Numbered from the stretch's first letter, positions 7,762 to 16,464 are shown. The stretch is DNA of 64,000 nucleotides from Winogradskyella thalassocola (GCF_900099995.1 NZ_FNCZ01000003.1:186001-250000), one strand, 5' to 3'. Numbers and translations: made by a program. Notes: a model not told the origin generated them from the sequence alone.

Positions 7762-8820
7762 CTATATTTTTAGCAAGAAGTCAACAGTATCCACATTATC
7801 TGCATAATCCCAAAGTTGAGGATTTTGAGTTTCTCCAAAAGCAATTTCATTATTGCTAAATCCATTAGCAACTATACATTGTATTTTGTCTGAATCCGTT
7901 GCTAGTTTTTCTTGTAATTCTGAGATGTCAGTATATCTTTCATAAAACAATGTGGCAATAGGTGAAGCGTAACTGCCGTCTTCTTTTATCATAAGAAAAC
8001 CATTTTCTAGCATATCAAATTCGCTCATTAAATAAACAGCTTTATTATAATCGTAGTTATTAGCGTATTTAGATTCATTTATAATAGGATGCCATTTGTA
8101 AACGGCATTAAAAAAGGCATCAAAATTATAATCCTTTGGGATAAAGAATTTTGATACATTTCTACAGCCTAAACCATAATATCTAAAAATATCATCAGAT
8201 AACGCTTCTAGTTCTTTTTTCGTTTCGTTGCCAGTTAATATGGCAACGGAATTCCTGTTTTTTCTAATAATAGACGGTTTGTTTTTAAAGTAGTATTCAA
8301 AATATCGCGCTGTATTATCGCTTCCTGTAGCAATAACGGCGTCGAAGTTTTCTAATTTTTCTTCCGTGAATTTGATTTTTCCTTTAAAATCAGGTTCTAC
8401 AACTTCTAAATATTTGGCTAAAAATGGAAGTAGATGCTTATCGTTAGATGACTGCTTAACTAATACATTATGTCCGGATATAAGTACACTTAAAAAGTCG
8501 TGAAAACCAACTAGCGGAATATTTCCTGCCATAATAATGGCAACCGTTTGTGGTTTTGCAGTGTTGAAGTTATACTTGCTTAGCCATTGTCTAACGTTTT
8601 TGTCGGTCAGTGCATTAGACCAATTGCTTATGGTGAATGTGATGTTTTGTTTTGTGAACCATCCATTATATTCTTGAGCAAGCTTTAGTTGGTGTTTGAA
8701 GCCATCAAAAAACAAATCATTAGCTTCTAAAGTCTCATTTTTAACGACTTCGTTTTCTTGAAATTGATTTAAAAAGGCACCTAATTTTACAAATGCGTTA
8801 ATTCTTTGTTCTAAATCCAT
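7762..8820 (-). CDS. LuxC-like acyl-CoA reductase
   Basis: A 352-residue aldehyde-dehydrogenase-superfamily protein of the LuxC/acyl-CoA reductase type, expected to reduce an acyl-CoA to an aldehyde with NADPH. Visible signs are the VAIIMAGNIPLVGFHDFLSVL cofactor region, KQSSNDKHLLPFL, a GSDNTARYFEYYF segment and the Cys in YYGLGCRNVSKFF as candidate nucleophile. I chose ATG 8818-8820 because a good promoter box lies at 8865-8872, which a start further upstream would leave inside or too near the coding region. No luciferase genes are nearby; the neighbours are a divergent ferredoxin and serC. The physiological substrate is unknown. Confidence 0.85.
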   Translation of the reverse strand: MDLEQRINAFVKLGAFLNQFQENEVVKNETLEANDLFFDGFKHQLKLAQEYNGWFTKQNITFTISNWSNALTDKNVRQWLSKYNFNTAKPQTVAIIMAGNIPLVGFHDFLSVLISGHNVLVKQSSNDKHLLPFLAKYLEVVEPDFKGKIKFTEEKLENFDAVIATGSDNTARYFEYYFKNKPSIIRKNRNSVAILTGNETKKELEALSDDIFRYYGLGCRNVSKFFIPKDYNFDAFFNAVYKWHPIINESKYANNYDYNKAVYLMSEFDMLENGFLMIKEDGSYASPIATLFYERYTDISELQEKLATDSDKIQCIVANGFSNNEIAFGETQNPQLWDYADNVDTVDFLLKI

Positions 8821-8826
8821 AATGGG

Positions 8827-8858
8827 TTTGGTTATGCGATGTTTTGGCTTTATTTTTG
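8827..8858 (+). promoter_or_regulatory. Promoter of the ferredoxin gene
   Basis: TTTG at 8827-8830, 20 bases, then TATTTTTG at 8851-8858 match the Bacteroidota sigma-A consensus TTTG-N19-21-TAnnTTTG. Transcription would begin near 8865, leaving a leader of about 110 bases before the ATG at 8976. It overlaps the divergent promoter at 8865-8872. Confidence 0.65.
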
Positions 8859-8872
8859 CAATTGCAAATTTA
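8855..8872. promoter_or_regulatory. Palindrome joining divergent -7 boxes
   Basis: TTTGCAATTGCAAA (8855-8868) is a perfect 14-bp palindrome. Its left end is the 3' half of the plus-strand -7 box (TATTTTTG, 8851-8858) and its right end is the 3' half of a minus-strand box TAAATTTG (8872-8865) that should drive the acyl-CoA reductase from about 8858. A regulator bound here would cover both start sites, and polymerase could occupy only one at a time. Confidence 0.55.
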
Positions 8873-8975
8873 AGCAAAGCAAATGAGCAAGAAAAGGTTT
8901 GATTTTGATAATAAATTAAATTTTTCAGAATTAAGTGAGTCTCATTTTAAATGATCAATAAAAATAGAAATTACT

Positions 8976-9329
8976 ATGGCAATTATAATCACAGACGAAT
9001 GTATAAATTGTGGAGCATGTGAGCCAGAATGTCCAAATACTGCTATTTACGAAGGTGCTGATGATTGGCGCTATTCTGATGGTACAAGTTTAAAAGGTAA
9101 ATTAGTTTTGCCTAATGGAAAAGAAGTAGATGCAGACGAAACGCAAGAACCTATAAGTGATGAAGTATATTATATTTCTCCAGATAAGTGTACGGAATGT
9201 GTTGGTTTTCATGAAGAGCCTCAATGCGCGGCGGTTTGCCCTGTAGATTGTTGTGTGCCAGATGAGGACCATGTGGAAACTGAGGACGTTTTATTAGGGA
9301 AACAGAAGTTTATGCATCCTGACGGTTAA
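8976..9329 (+). CDS. Ferredoxin with two [4Fe-4S] clusters
   Basis: A 117-residue cytoplasmic electron carrier. Cluster-binding motifs are C9-x2-C12-x2-C15-x3-C19 and C72-x2-C75-x8-C84-x3-C88 with the usual crossed CP partner pattern; extra Cys92 and Cys93 follow. A 50-residue insert between the motifs and the acidic C-terminal tail match the YfhL/Alvin-type ferredoxins common in flavobacteria. It is divergent from the acyl-CoA reductase and could be its electron partner only indirectly, since that enzyme class uses NADPH. A clear terminator follows. Confidence 0.93.
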   Translation: MAIIITDECINCGACEPECPNTAIYEGADDWRYSDGTSLKGKLVLPNGKEVDADETQEPISDEVYYISPDKCTECVGFHEEPQCAAVCPVDCCVPDEDHVETEDVLLGKQKFMHPDG

Positions 9330-9357
9330 GTCGTCAATCGACACTAAATTATAATTA

Positions 9358-9387
9358 AATCCTGAGCCTTTGACTTGGGATTTTTTT
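9358..9387 (+). terminator. Intrinsic terminator after ferredoxin
   Basis: A 9-bp stem (9358-9366 with 9374-9382, two G-T pairs) with loop CCTTTGA runs into seven T (9381-9387). It is nearly identical in its loop and right arm to the terminator at 19316-19346. Confidence 0.85.
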
Positions 9388-9547
9388 GTTTCAGAAATGG
9401 TTACATCAGCTTAAATCAAATTCTATAAAAAAATCTCATCGATAAAATACCACAATTCATATAGTGAATTAGCGCAAACGTCTATCGCTTTATATTAAGA
9501 TAGGATATCGTTTCATCTTTGTAGTGTAAAATCAAATACACTCAAAA

Positions 9548-10876
9548 ATGAAACATCTTTTTATCATCATAACACTGCTAGTCACACAGTTTATCTTTTC
9601 GCAAGAGACTAATTCTGAAACCTCAGAACTTTGGACTTTAGAAGCGTGTCTTCAATATGCCTTAGAAAACAATATTACTATAAAGGATGCGGCTTTAAAT
9701 TACGACCAAGCCGTTGTAGATTACAGTAAAGCGAAATCATCTAGACTTCCAAACCTATACGGTACAGCATCTGAAACATTTTCTAACGGAAATTCTATTG
9801 ACCCGATTACAAGCGATTATGTTACGGATCAAATATATAGTACCAACGTCAGTCTTAATAGTTCTATGACTTTGTTTCAAGGCAATCAGATTAATAATCA
9901 AATTGCTCAAAATGAGTTATTACTCAACCAAAGTGTATTTCTAGAGGAAGAAACGAAGAACAACATTATTCTAAGCATCTTAGAAAACTATTTACAAATT
10001 CTATATGCTAAAGAAGCTGTTACTATCGCTGAAAATAATGTCGCAGCATCAGAAAAGGAAGTTGAGCGTGCCAAAGCAAGGTTAGATGCAGGTACTATTG
10101 CCTTAAGTGATTACACCGAAGCACAGAGTCAAACGGCAACAAACAAATATGCTGTTATCACGGCTAAAAACAACTATCAACAATACATTATAGCCTTAAA
10201 ACAATTATTAGAGTTAGATCCAACTCAAGATATAGAGATTGAAACTTTAAATACCGATACAGATTACATTATGCTAGAGCTAGATAAAGTGGCAATATAT
10301 AATAAAGCACTTGGTATTCTACCTGAAGTTAGCGCGAGTAAAATTGGCGTAGAGGTAAGCGAAAAAGGTTTAGACATTGCTAAAGGCGCCTATTTACCAA
10401 CCTTATCGTTAGTAAGTAGTTTGGGTTCTGGATTTACAAGTGTCAATGATAATAACTTCTCAGATCAGTTTAATGTGAATTTTAATCAACGACTAGCGTT
10501 GTCATTAAACATTCCGATTTTCAATAGAAATCAGACAAAAGCAGCAGTGCAATCGGCACAGATTAATATTGAAAAAGCACAAATAAATCAGCAACAAACC
10601 GAAAAGACGGTGTACAAAAAAGTGGAGACTGCGTATCAAAATGCAGTGTCAGCACAAGAGCAATTGGTCGCAGCAGAAGCATCGCAAACAGCGGCAGAAC
10701 AATCTTATAATCTAGCGCAGAAAAAATATGAACTAGGCGGCTTAAGCACTACCGATTTAGTAATTAGTCAAAACACCTATACTAATGCACAACAAAACTA
10801 TTTACAAGCGAAATACTTAAGCATTTTATACCATCAATTATTACAATTTTATCAAGGAAACGCAATTACACTTTAA
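9548..10876 (+). CDS. TolC-family outer-membrane efflux protein
   Basis: A 442-residue outer-membrane channel component with a signal peptide (cleaved near residue 18) and two tandem OEP repeats (about 30-210 and 235-430) made of long coiled helices rich in Ala, Gln and Asn (KEVERAKARLDAGTIALSDY; KYELGGLSTTDLVISQ). It forms the exit duct for the MacA/MacB-type proteins encoded immediately after it, 18 bases downstream. The plus-strand operon continues into a two-component pair, so the system may sense its own substrate or envelope stress. Confidence 0.92.
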   Translation: MKHLFIIITLLVTQFIFSQETNSETSELWTLEACLQYALENNITIKDAALNYDQAVVDYSKAKSSRLPNLYGTASETFSNGNSIDPITSDYVTDQIYSTNVSLNSSMTLFQGNQINNQIAQNELLLNQSVFLEEETKNNIILSILENYLQILYAKEAVTIAENNVAASEKEVERAKARLDAGTIALSDYTEAQSQTATNKYAVITAKNNYQQYIIALKQLLELDPTQDIEIETLNTDTDYIMLELDKVAIYNKALGILPEVSASKIGVEVSEKGLDIAKGAYLPTLSLVSSLGSGFTSVNDNNFSDQFNVNFNQRLALSLNIPIFNRNQTKAAVQSAQINIEKAQINQQQTEKTVYKKVETAYQNAVSAQEQLVAAEASQTAAEQSYNLAQKKYELGGLSTTDLVISQNTYTNAQQNYLQAKYLSILYHQLLQFYQGNAITL

Positions 10877-10894
10877 TCAACAAATAGAAACATC

Positions 10895-12094
10895 ATGAAA
10901 AATAAAAAAAACATAATCATCATCATAGTTGCGGCAGTATTAGCTGTTGTAGGCTACACTTTTCTAAGTGGAGATGAAGCTATAGTAATAGAAGCAAAAA
11001 CCATTACAGCTAAAAAAGCGAATGTCACTACAATGGTAACGGCTACTGGTACCATGGAGCCCATTACACAAGTAGAAGTTGGAACACAAGTTTCTGGTGT
11101 GGTAGAAAAAATATATGTAGACTATAACAGTGTGGTTACAGAAGGCCAGTTGATTGCAGAATTAGATAAAACGAATCTTAATGCTGCTAAAACCCAAGCA
11201 CAGGCGGTGTATGACAATGCTGTAAGCCAAAGAAATTACACAAAAACCATTTACGACAGACAAAAAACATTGTTTGACAATCAAGTGATTAGTAAATCTG
11301 ATTTTGATGATGCTGAATTCAATTATCATACTGCAGTAGGTACTGTAACACAACGCTATTCTGATTTACAACAAGCCAGAACCAATTTAGAGTATGCCAA
11401 TATTTACTCACCAATTGATGGTGTAGTATTGTCGAGAGCGATTGATGAAGGACAAACCGTAGCAGCAAGTTTGAGCACGCCAACCTTATTTACCATTGCA
11501 CAAGACTTAAAAGAAATGCAAGTGGAAGCGGATGTGGATGAAGCTGATATCGGACAGGTAACAGAAGGGCAACGTGTAGAATTTACTGTAGATGCTTATA
11601 TCGGTGAAACCTTTGAAGGTGAAGTGACTCAAGTAAGATTAGATCCAACGGTTACTTCAAATGTAGTAACGTACACCGTTGTAATTAAAGCAGATAACCC
11701 TGACTTAAAACTAAAGCCAGGATTAACAGCGACCATCTCTATTTATACTTTAGAATTGAATGATGTATTAACAGCAGAAGCCAAAGCCATCAATTTTAAA
11801 CCGGAAAGAGAAACGCTAAGCGCGTGTAACCTACAACATCAGTTAGAGGGCAATACGAGCGAACGGTCTAGAGAAGAAACTGCCCTTTGGGTATTGGGAT
11901 CTGACGGTTCTATAACACAAAAAACAGTAACTCTTGGAGCTAGTGACGGCGTTAACGTACAAATTTTAAGCGGTATTTCTAAAGGAGATCAACTCGTTTA
12001 TAGTTTAAAAGAAGTTGACAAATCAGAAGTGAGTACGGCAGCTAAAAGCGAAAGTCCTTTTATGCCACAACGCCCAGGAGGTAAGAAAAAATAA
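10895..12094 (+). CDS. MacA-like periplasmic adaptor (HlyD/RND family)
   Basis: A 399-residue membrane-fusion protein: one N-terminal transmembrane anchor (5-24), a lipoyl half-motif around MEPITQVEVGTQVSG (about 54-68), a short coiled-coil hairpin (95-155), the second lipoyl half near YSPIDGVVLSRAIDEG, then beta-barrel and membrane-proximal domains. It links the ABC transporter to TolC. Residues about 305-335 hold an unusual polar insert (LSACNLQHQLEGNTSERS) compared with the plain linker normally seen there. It is six bases from the ATPase gene. Confidence 0.92.
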   Translation: MKNKKNIIIIIVAAVLAVVGYTFLSGDEAIVIEAKTITAKKANVTTMVTATGTMEPITQVEVGTQVSGVVEKIYVDYNSVVTEGQLIAELDKTNLNAAKTQAQAVYDNAVSQRNYTKTIYDRQKTLFDNQVISKSDFDDAEFNYHTAVGTVTQRYSDLQQARTNLEYANIYSPIDGVVLSRAIDEGQTVAASLSTPTLFTIAQDLKEMQVEADVDEADIGQVTEGQRVEFTVDAYIGETFEGEVTQVRLDPTVTSNVVTYTVVIKADNPDLKLKPGLTATISIYTLELNDVLTAEAKAINFKPERETLSACNLQHQLEGNTSERSREETALWVLGSDGSITQKTVTLGASDGVNVQILSGISKGDQLVYSLKEVDKSEVSTAAKSESPFMPQRPGGKKK

Positions 12095-12100
12095 AGAATC

Positions 12101-12844
12101 ATGAGTAAAGCAATCATAAAAATTGAAGATTTAAAACGTGAGTTTACCATGGGAACCGAAACGGTACATGCGTTAAAAGGTATTTCGTTTGATATTAAAG
12201 AAGGAGAATTTGTGACCATTATGGGATCGAGTGGTTCAGGTAAAAGTACCATGCTGAATATTTTAGGATGCTTGGATCAACCGACTTCTGGAACCTATGA
12301 AATTGATGGTGTACGTGTAAAAGACCTCAGCAGGAATGAATTAGCAACCATCAGAAACGAAAAGATTGGGTTTATTTTTCAATCTTATAATCTTTTAGCA
12401 AGAACATCGGCTATTGAAAATGTAGAATTACCATTACTATACAATAGTAAGGTATCTACAGAAGAACGCAGAAAACGTGCTATTGAAGCCTTAGAGAAAG
12501 TAGGTTTAGGTGAACGTTTGCATCATACACCGTCACAGCTTTCTGGTGGACAACAACAGCGTGTAGCCATTGCGAGATCTTTAGTGAATAATCCCGTAAT
12601 GATATTAGCCGATGAAGCCACAGGAAACTTAGATACACGTACCTCGTACGAGATTATGTCCTTATTTCAAGAATTAAATAAGCAAGGTATTACCATTACA
12701 TTCGTAACACACGAGCCTGATATTGCCACCTTTAGCAGCAGAACCATTGTATTAAAAGATGGACAAGTCATGCAAGATTATAACAATCATAATGTACAAT
12801 CTGCAGCAAACGAATTAGCCAAATTACCTAAACAAGATGATTAA
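12101..12844 (+). CDS. ABC transporter ATP-binding protein, MacB/LolD type
   Basis: A 247-residue nucleotide-binding subunit with Walker A GSSGSGKST (42-50), Q-loop (FIFQSYN, 91-97), signature LSGGQQQ (147-153), Walker B ending in DE (171-172) and the switch His204. In MacB proper the ATPase and permease are one chain; here they are separate genes, the permease starting 90 bases later. It powers release of substrate from the periplasm through MacA and TolC rather than transport from the cytosol, if it follows the family. Confidence 0.94.
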   Translation: MSKAIIKIEDLKREFTMGTETVHALKGISFDIKEGEFVTIMGSSGSGKSTMLNILGCLDQPTSGTYEIDGVRVKDLSRNELATIRNEKIGFIFQSYNLLARTSAIENVELPLLYNSKVSTEERRKRAIEALEKVGLGERLHHTPSQLSGGQQQRVAIARSLVNNPVMILADEATGNLDTRTSYEIMSLFQELNKQGITITFVTHEPDIATFSSRTIVLKDGQVMQDYNNHNVQSAANELAKLPKQDD

Positions 12845-12850
12845 TTATAA

Positions 12851-12898
12851 AATGCCATATCAAAATTCTAATATGAATTTATATGTAATTGTGGCATT
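12851..12898. repeat. Nested inverted repeats between the ATPase and permease genes
   Basis: AATGCCA (12851-12857) pairs with TGGCATT (12892-12898), and inside it AAATTC (12863-12868) pairs with GAATTT (12875-12880). The two stems could form one interrupted hairpin in the 90-base gap, and no T-run follows. It may be an mRNA processing or stability element that sets the ratio of the two subunits. Confidence 0.5.
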
Positions 12899-12934
12899 CC
12901 ATTTTGACCTTAAAAAAACAATAAATATAAACAG

Positions 12935-14155
12935 ATGAGACTATTAAATTTATTTAAAATCGCAACAAAAGCCATCATTCTTAACAAAACAAGAACGTTG
13001 TTGACGATGCTTGGAATTATTATAGGTGTAGCATCTGTTATCGCTATGTTAGCCATTGGAGAAGGATCAAAGGAAAGTATTCGTACTTCCATTTCTGCAA
13101 TGGGTTCTAATATGATAACTATAAAAGCGGGAGCTGATACCAGAGGTGGTGTACGACAAGAAGCTAGCGTTATGGAATCGCTAACATTAAGTGACTATGA
13201 AGCGATTAAAGCACAATCGACTTTAATAAGTTATAGTTCTCCTGTGGTAGAAGGTAGAGGTCAGGTTATAAACGGTTCTAGTAACTGGCCATCATCAATT
13301 TATGGTGTTAATCCTGAATATTTAAACATTAAAGTCGTCGGTTTACAGAGTGGAAGCATGTTTACAGATGCAGAAGTTCAAACCGCTTCAAAAGTAGCTG
13401 TAATTGGTCAAACCGTTGTAGAAAATGTGTTTCCTGATGGTGAAGAACCGGTCGGACAAATGATTCGTTTTAATAATATTCCGTTTAAAGTGATTGGTGT
13501 TTTAGAAGAAAAAGGTGAAAACACTTTTGGTCAAGATCAGGATGATGTGGTTATTGCACCATATACAACGGTACAAAAACGTATTTTGGCTATCGATCAT
13601 TTAAATCAAATTATGGCTTCTGCGATCAGCGAAGAAAAAGCGCCAGAAGCCGTTTTAGAAGTTTCTAATATTTTGCGTGTGCAACATAAATTAACGGATA
13701 GTAATGACGATGATTTTACGGTGCGTTCAATGGAGGAATTAATTTCAACATTTAGTTCTACCAGCGAAATGCTAACGATATTACTAGTGGCAGTCGCAAG
13801 TATTTCCTTATTAATTGGTGGTATTGGTATTATGAATATCATGTATGTTTCTGTAAAAGAACGAACTAAAGAGATTGGTTTACGTATGGCAGTAGGAGGT
13901 AAGGGATCCGATATTTTAATGCAGTTTTTAATCGAAGCCATCCTAATTAGTATCACAGGTGGTGTCTTGGGTGTATTATTAGGACTCGGAGCAACGGTGT
14001 TCATCGAAAAATTCTTAAATTGGCCTACAAGCGTGGCATTGTATTCCATTGTAATTTCATTTGCTGTATGTGCAGTAACTGGTATATTTTTCGGATGGTA
14101 TCCTGCAAGAAAAGCATCAGCTTTAGACCCAATCACAGCTTTGCGTTACGAATAA
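12935..14155 (+). CDS. MacB-like ABC transporter permease
   Basis: A 406-residue permease with the MacB layout: one transmembrane helix near the N-terminus (18-45), a large periplasmic domain (MacB_PCD, about 46-250), and three C-terminal helices (about 280-310, 330-355, 365-390) of the FtsX type with the GGIGIMNIMYVSVKERTKEIGLR coupling segment and YPARKASALDPITALRYE ending. It pairs with the ATPase upstream and works as a mechanotransmitting pump for drugs, peptides or lipids; the substrate cannot be read. The kinase gene begins six bases after the stop. Confidence 0.93.
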   Translation: MRLLNLFKIATKAIILNKTRTLLTMLGIIIGVASVIAMLAIGEGSKESIRTSISAMGSNMITIKAGADTRGGVRQEASVMESLTLSDYEAIKAQSTLISYSSPVVEGRGQVINGSSNWPSSIYGVNPEYLNIKVVGLQSGSMFTDAEVQTASKVAVIGQTVVENVFPDGEEPVGQMIRFNNIPFKVIGVLEEKGENTFGQDQDDVVIAPYTTVQKRILAIDHLNQIMASAISEEKAPEAVLEVSNILRVQHKLTDSNDDDFTVRSMEELISTFSSTSEMLTILLVAVASISLLIGGIGIMNIMYVSVKERTKEIGLRMAVGGKGSDILMQFLIEAILISITGGVLGVLLGLGATVFIEKFLNWPTSVALYSIVISFAVCAVTGIFFGWYPARKASALDPITALRYE

Positions 14156-14161
14156 TAGATT

Positions 14162-15199
14162 ATGTACAAGAATAAAACAATTACAGCCCTTTTACACCTG
14201 CTAGTTTGGTTAACACTATTTAGTTTGCCTTACTTGTTGTCTTATGGTGAAGAACAAGAGTTAGATAGAGTTAAAGCACATTTCTGGATCCCTTTAGTAT
14301 TTTCTGTTATTATATTCTACTTCAATTATTTTGTCTTAGTAGATCGCTTTTTGTTCCCTAAAAAAATGCTACAGTTTATAGTTGTAAATGCAGCAATGAT
14401 TACCTTTTTCTTGTTTTTAAAAGAATATATTGAAGATAATTTCTTTCAACAGATTCTAAAAAAACGACTTGAGAACTCAAACAGAGTTGCGCCGCCATTT
14501 AAAATGGCTATTTACATACAAGTCTTATCTTATATGGCGCCACTGTTGTTTTCAATTGCTTTAAAAACGACAAAACGTTGGAATAAAACCGAAGCGGAAC
14601 GTAAAGAAGCAATGCATGTAAAGTTAAAGTCCGAGTTACAGCATTTGCATTACCAATTGCAACCGCATTTCTTTTTTAACTCCTTAAACAATATTTATTC
14701 TTTAGTTGATATTTCACCAGACCAAGCCAAATCGTCTATACATAGTTTAAGCAAACTAATGCGTTATATGTTGTACGAAACTAATTTGGAAGTGGTGCCA
14801 CTTACTAAGGAAATCGATTTTCTTAAAAAGTATATCGATCTAATGAAGTTAAGGCTATCAGACAAAACAACTGTGAGTTATAGTTTTCCTATCAAAGAAA
14901 CAGGCATTCAAATAGCGCCGTTGTTATTTATTTCCTTAATCGAAAATGCATTTAAACATGGTGTCTCTGCGACTAAAACAAGTAATATTGATATTAACAT
15001 GACTAGTGACGACAACACCGTTTTATTTTCAGTGGAAAACAATAATTTCCCGAAGAAAACTGACGATAAAAGTGGCTCTGGTATCGGACTTCAAAATTTA
15101 GAAAAACGATTAGAACTGTTATACCCAGATAAATTCAGCTTTAAAACAATTGTAAAAGACGACCGTTTTTTAGTCACTTTAAAAATTGAAATCAACTAA
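14162..15199 (+). CDS. LytS/YehU-type sensor histidine kinase
   Basis: A 345-residue kinase with four predicted transmembrane helices (about 8-27, 41-60, 72-88, 115-135) and no separate sensor domain, then a His_kinase domain with phospho-acceptor His169 in QLQPHFFFNSLNN and an ATPase domain with the N-box LIENAFKHG (about 259-267) and a GSGIGLQNLEKRL G-box. Signal detection is probably within the membrane. It is co-transcribed with the efflux genes and is two bases from its response regulator, which suggests that it regulates this pump. Confidence 0.92.
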   Translation: MYKNKTITALLHLLVWLTLFSLPYLLSYGEEQELDRVKAHFWIPLVFSVIIFYFNYFVLVDRFLFPKKMLQFIVVNAAMITFFLFLKEYIEDNFFQQILKKRLENSNRVAPPFKMAIYIQVLSYMAPLLFSIALKTTKRWNKTEAERKEAMHVKLKSELQHLHYQLQPHFFFNSLNNIYSLVDISPDQAKSSIHSLSKLMRYMLYETNLEVVPLTKEIDFLKKYIDLMKLRLSDKTTVSYSFPIKETGIQIAPLLFISLIENAFKHGVSATKTSNIDINMTSDDNTVLFSVENNNFPKKTDDKSGSGIGLQNLEKRLELLYPDKFSFKTIVKDDRFLVTLKIEIN

Positions 15200-15201
15200 A
15201 C

Positions 15202-15930
15202 ATGAGCAACTTTAAAATCACCTGTAGTATTGTAGACGATGAACCTATGGCGCTCAATTTAGTAGAAAGTTATGTAGAGAAAACTCCGTTCCTAGATCTA
15301 AAAAACAAATTTAGTAGTGCGATTGAAGCGATGGAGGTGCTTAAAAGCAATCCTGTAGATTTACTCTTTTTAGATATACAAATGCCAGATCTTACAGGTA
15401 TTGAGTTTTCTAAAATGTTGCCTAAAGAAACTCGTGTTATTTTCACTACAGCCTTCGATCATTATGCCTTAGAAGGTTTTAAAGTTGAAGCGATAGATTA
15501 TTTACTAAAACCGTTTGATTATGCTGAATTTTTAGCAGCAGCCAACAAAGCCAATACCTGGTTTGAATTGGTAAAAGGGAAACGAGAAAGCATCCTGTCT
15601 AAAGAAAAAGAATTCCTCTTTGTAAAATCCGAATACAAGCAACTACGGGTCAAATTAGCAGATGTCTTATACTTTGAAGGCTTAAAAGATTATATTAAAA
15701 TATGGTTAAAGGACAATCCAAAACCTATTTTAACCTTAATGAGTTTAAAATCGTTAGAGGAAGAACTACCCGAATCTCAATTTATGCGTGTGCACCGATC
15801 ATTTATTGTATCCTTACATAATATAGATGTTATTGAACGCAGTCAGATTATCATTAACGAGCAACGTATAACGGTATCGGAGCAATACAAATCTAAATTC
15901 TTGGAGTTTATCAATAATAACTCCTTATAA
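15202..15930 (+). CDS. LytTR-family response regulator
   Basis: A 242-residue regulator: receiver domain (1-125) with acidic pocket Asp12/Asp13, phospho-acceptor Asp58 and Lys103, and a LytTR DNA-binding domain (about 140-240) with the typical YFEGLKDYIKIWL and FMRVHRSFIVSL segments. It should bind paired direct repeats upstream of its targets. The region upstream of the efflux operon (9400-9547) is its most likely target, though I did not find a convincing pair of repeats there. Confidence 0.94.
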   Translation: MSNFKITCSIVDDEPMALNLVESYVEKTPFLDLKNKFSSAIEAMEVLKSNPVDLLFLDIQMPDLTGIEFSKMLPKETRVIFTTAFDHYALEGFKVEAIDYLLKPFDYAEFLAAANKANTWFELVKGKRESILSKEKEFLFVKSEYKQLRVKLADVLYFEGLKDYIKIWLKDNPKPILTLMSLKSLEEELPESQFMRVHRSFIVSLHNIDVIERSQIIINEQRITVSEQYKSKFLEFINNNSL

Positions 15931-15963
15931 TAACAAATCTTTTTCATGTTTCGTCTATAGAAC

Positions 15964-15979
15964 ACCTCAATTAGGAGGT
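15964..15979. repeat. Small hairpin after the response-regulator gene
   Basis: ACCTC (15964-15968), loop AATTAG and GAGGT (15975-15979) form a 5-bp stem with no T-run. It may be a weak processing site or 3' end of the efflux operon; the support is slight. Confidence 0.3.
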
Positions 15980-16065
15980 AAATAAATTGGGTTTGTATAT
16001 TCTTTTTCGCAATGCCATGTAGTCAAATTTCATTTGCACCACCAATAGAAAGAAATCTTAGAAAC

Positions 16066-16365
16066 ATGAAAAAAACAATACTATCATTAACTGTGGTTGC
16101 TGTATTCTTTAGTTGTAATAGTGTAAAGGACGTTAACACATCAACGCTATCTCAAGCAGCAACGTTATTAAGCTCATTAAGTTCTAATTTATCGGTGCAG
16201 CAAATCACAACTCTGTTTAGTTTATTAGACACTAATAATGATGAAGTAATCAGTTTAACAGAGGCAATTGGTTCTGTTTCTGAGAATTTTAATGTGTTAG
16301 ATACAGATAGCAATTCAAGTTTAAATCTAACTGAATTAACAGGCTTATTAAGTTTATTAAAATAA
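16066..16365 (+). CDS. Small lipoprotein with two EF-hand loops
   Basis: A 99-residue protein starting at the ATG 16066-16068; an earlier in-frame ATG at 16012 would put 18 polar residues before the signal peptide. Lipobox Cys17 follows VFFS. Two 12-residue calcium-loop patterns are visible: Asp55-x-Asn57-x-Asp59-x-x-x-Ser63-x-x-Glu66 and Asp79-x-Asp81-x-Asn83-x-x-x-Asn87-x-x-Glu90, each with Glu at position 12. The Ser/Leu-rich repeats between (LSSLSS, LTELTGLLSLL) give amphipathic helices. It probably binds calcium at the cell envelope; a more exact role is unknown. Confidence 0.78.
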   Translation: MKKTILSLTVVAVFFSCNSVKDVNTSTLSQAATLLSSLSSNLSVQQITTLFSLLDTNNDEVISLTEAIGSVSENFNVLDTDSNSSLNLTELTGLLSLLK

Positions 16366-16390
16366 ATACCCTAGTTTATTTAATAGCTGA

Positions 16391-16424
16391 AAAGGGTGTG
16401 CTTGTATTTAGCATGCCTTTTTTT
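16391..16424 (+). terminator. Intrinsic terminator after the EF-hand lipoprotein
   Basis: AAGGGTGTGC and GCATGCCTT form a 9-bp stem with one bulged G and a 9-base loop, followed by seven T (16418-16424). Confidence 0.75.
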
Positions 16425-16464
16425 ATGACTAATAATTATGGCTTAAGTATAAACTTTAAGATGT

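Noticed and set aside
7762..8820. Bioluminescence system based on the LuxC similarity
   Set aside because: No luxA, luxB, luxD or luxE is in the window, and LuxC-like reductases occur widely without luciferase.
8821..8877. Extra 19-residue N-terminus of the acyl-CoA reductase
   Set aside because: It overlaps two divergent promoter boxes and the palindrome; the family N-terminus fits the ATG at 8820.
13606..14136. 176-codon minus-strand open frame
   Set aside because: It is fully antisense to the C-terminal part of the MacB-like permease, has no recognisable domain, and no promoter or gap supports it.
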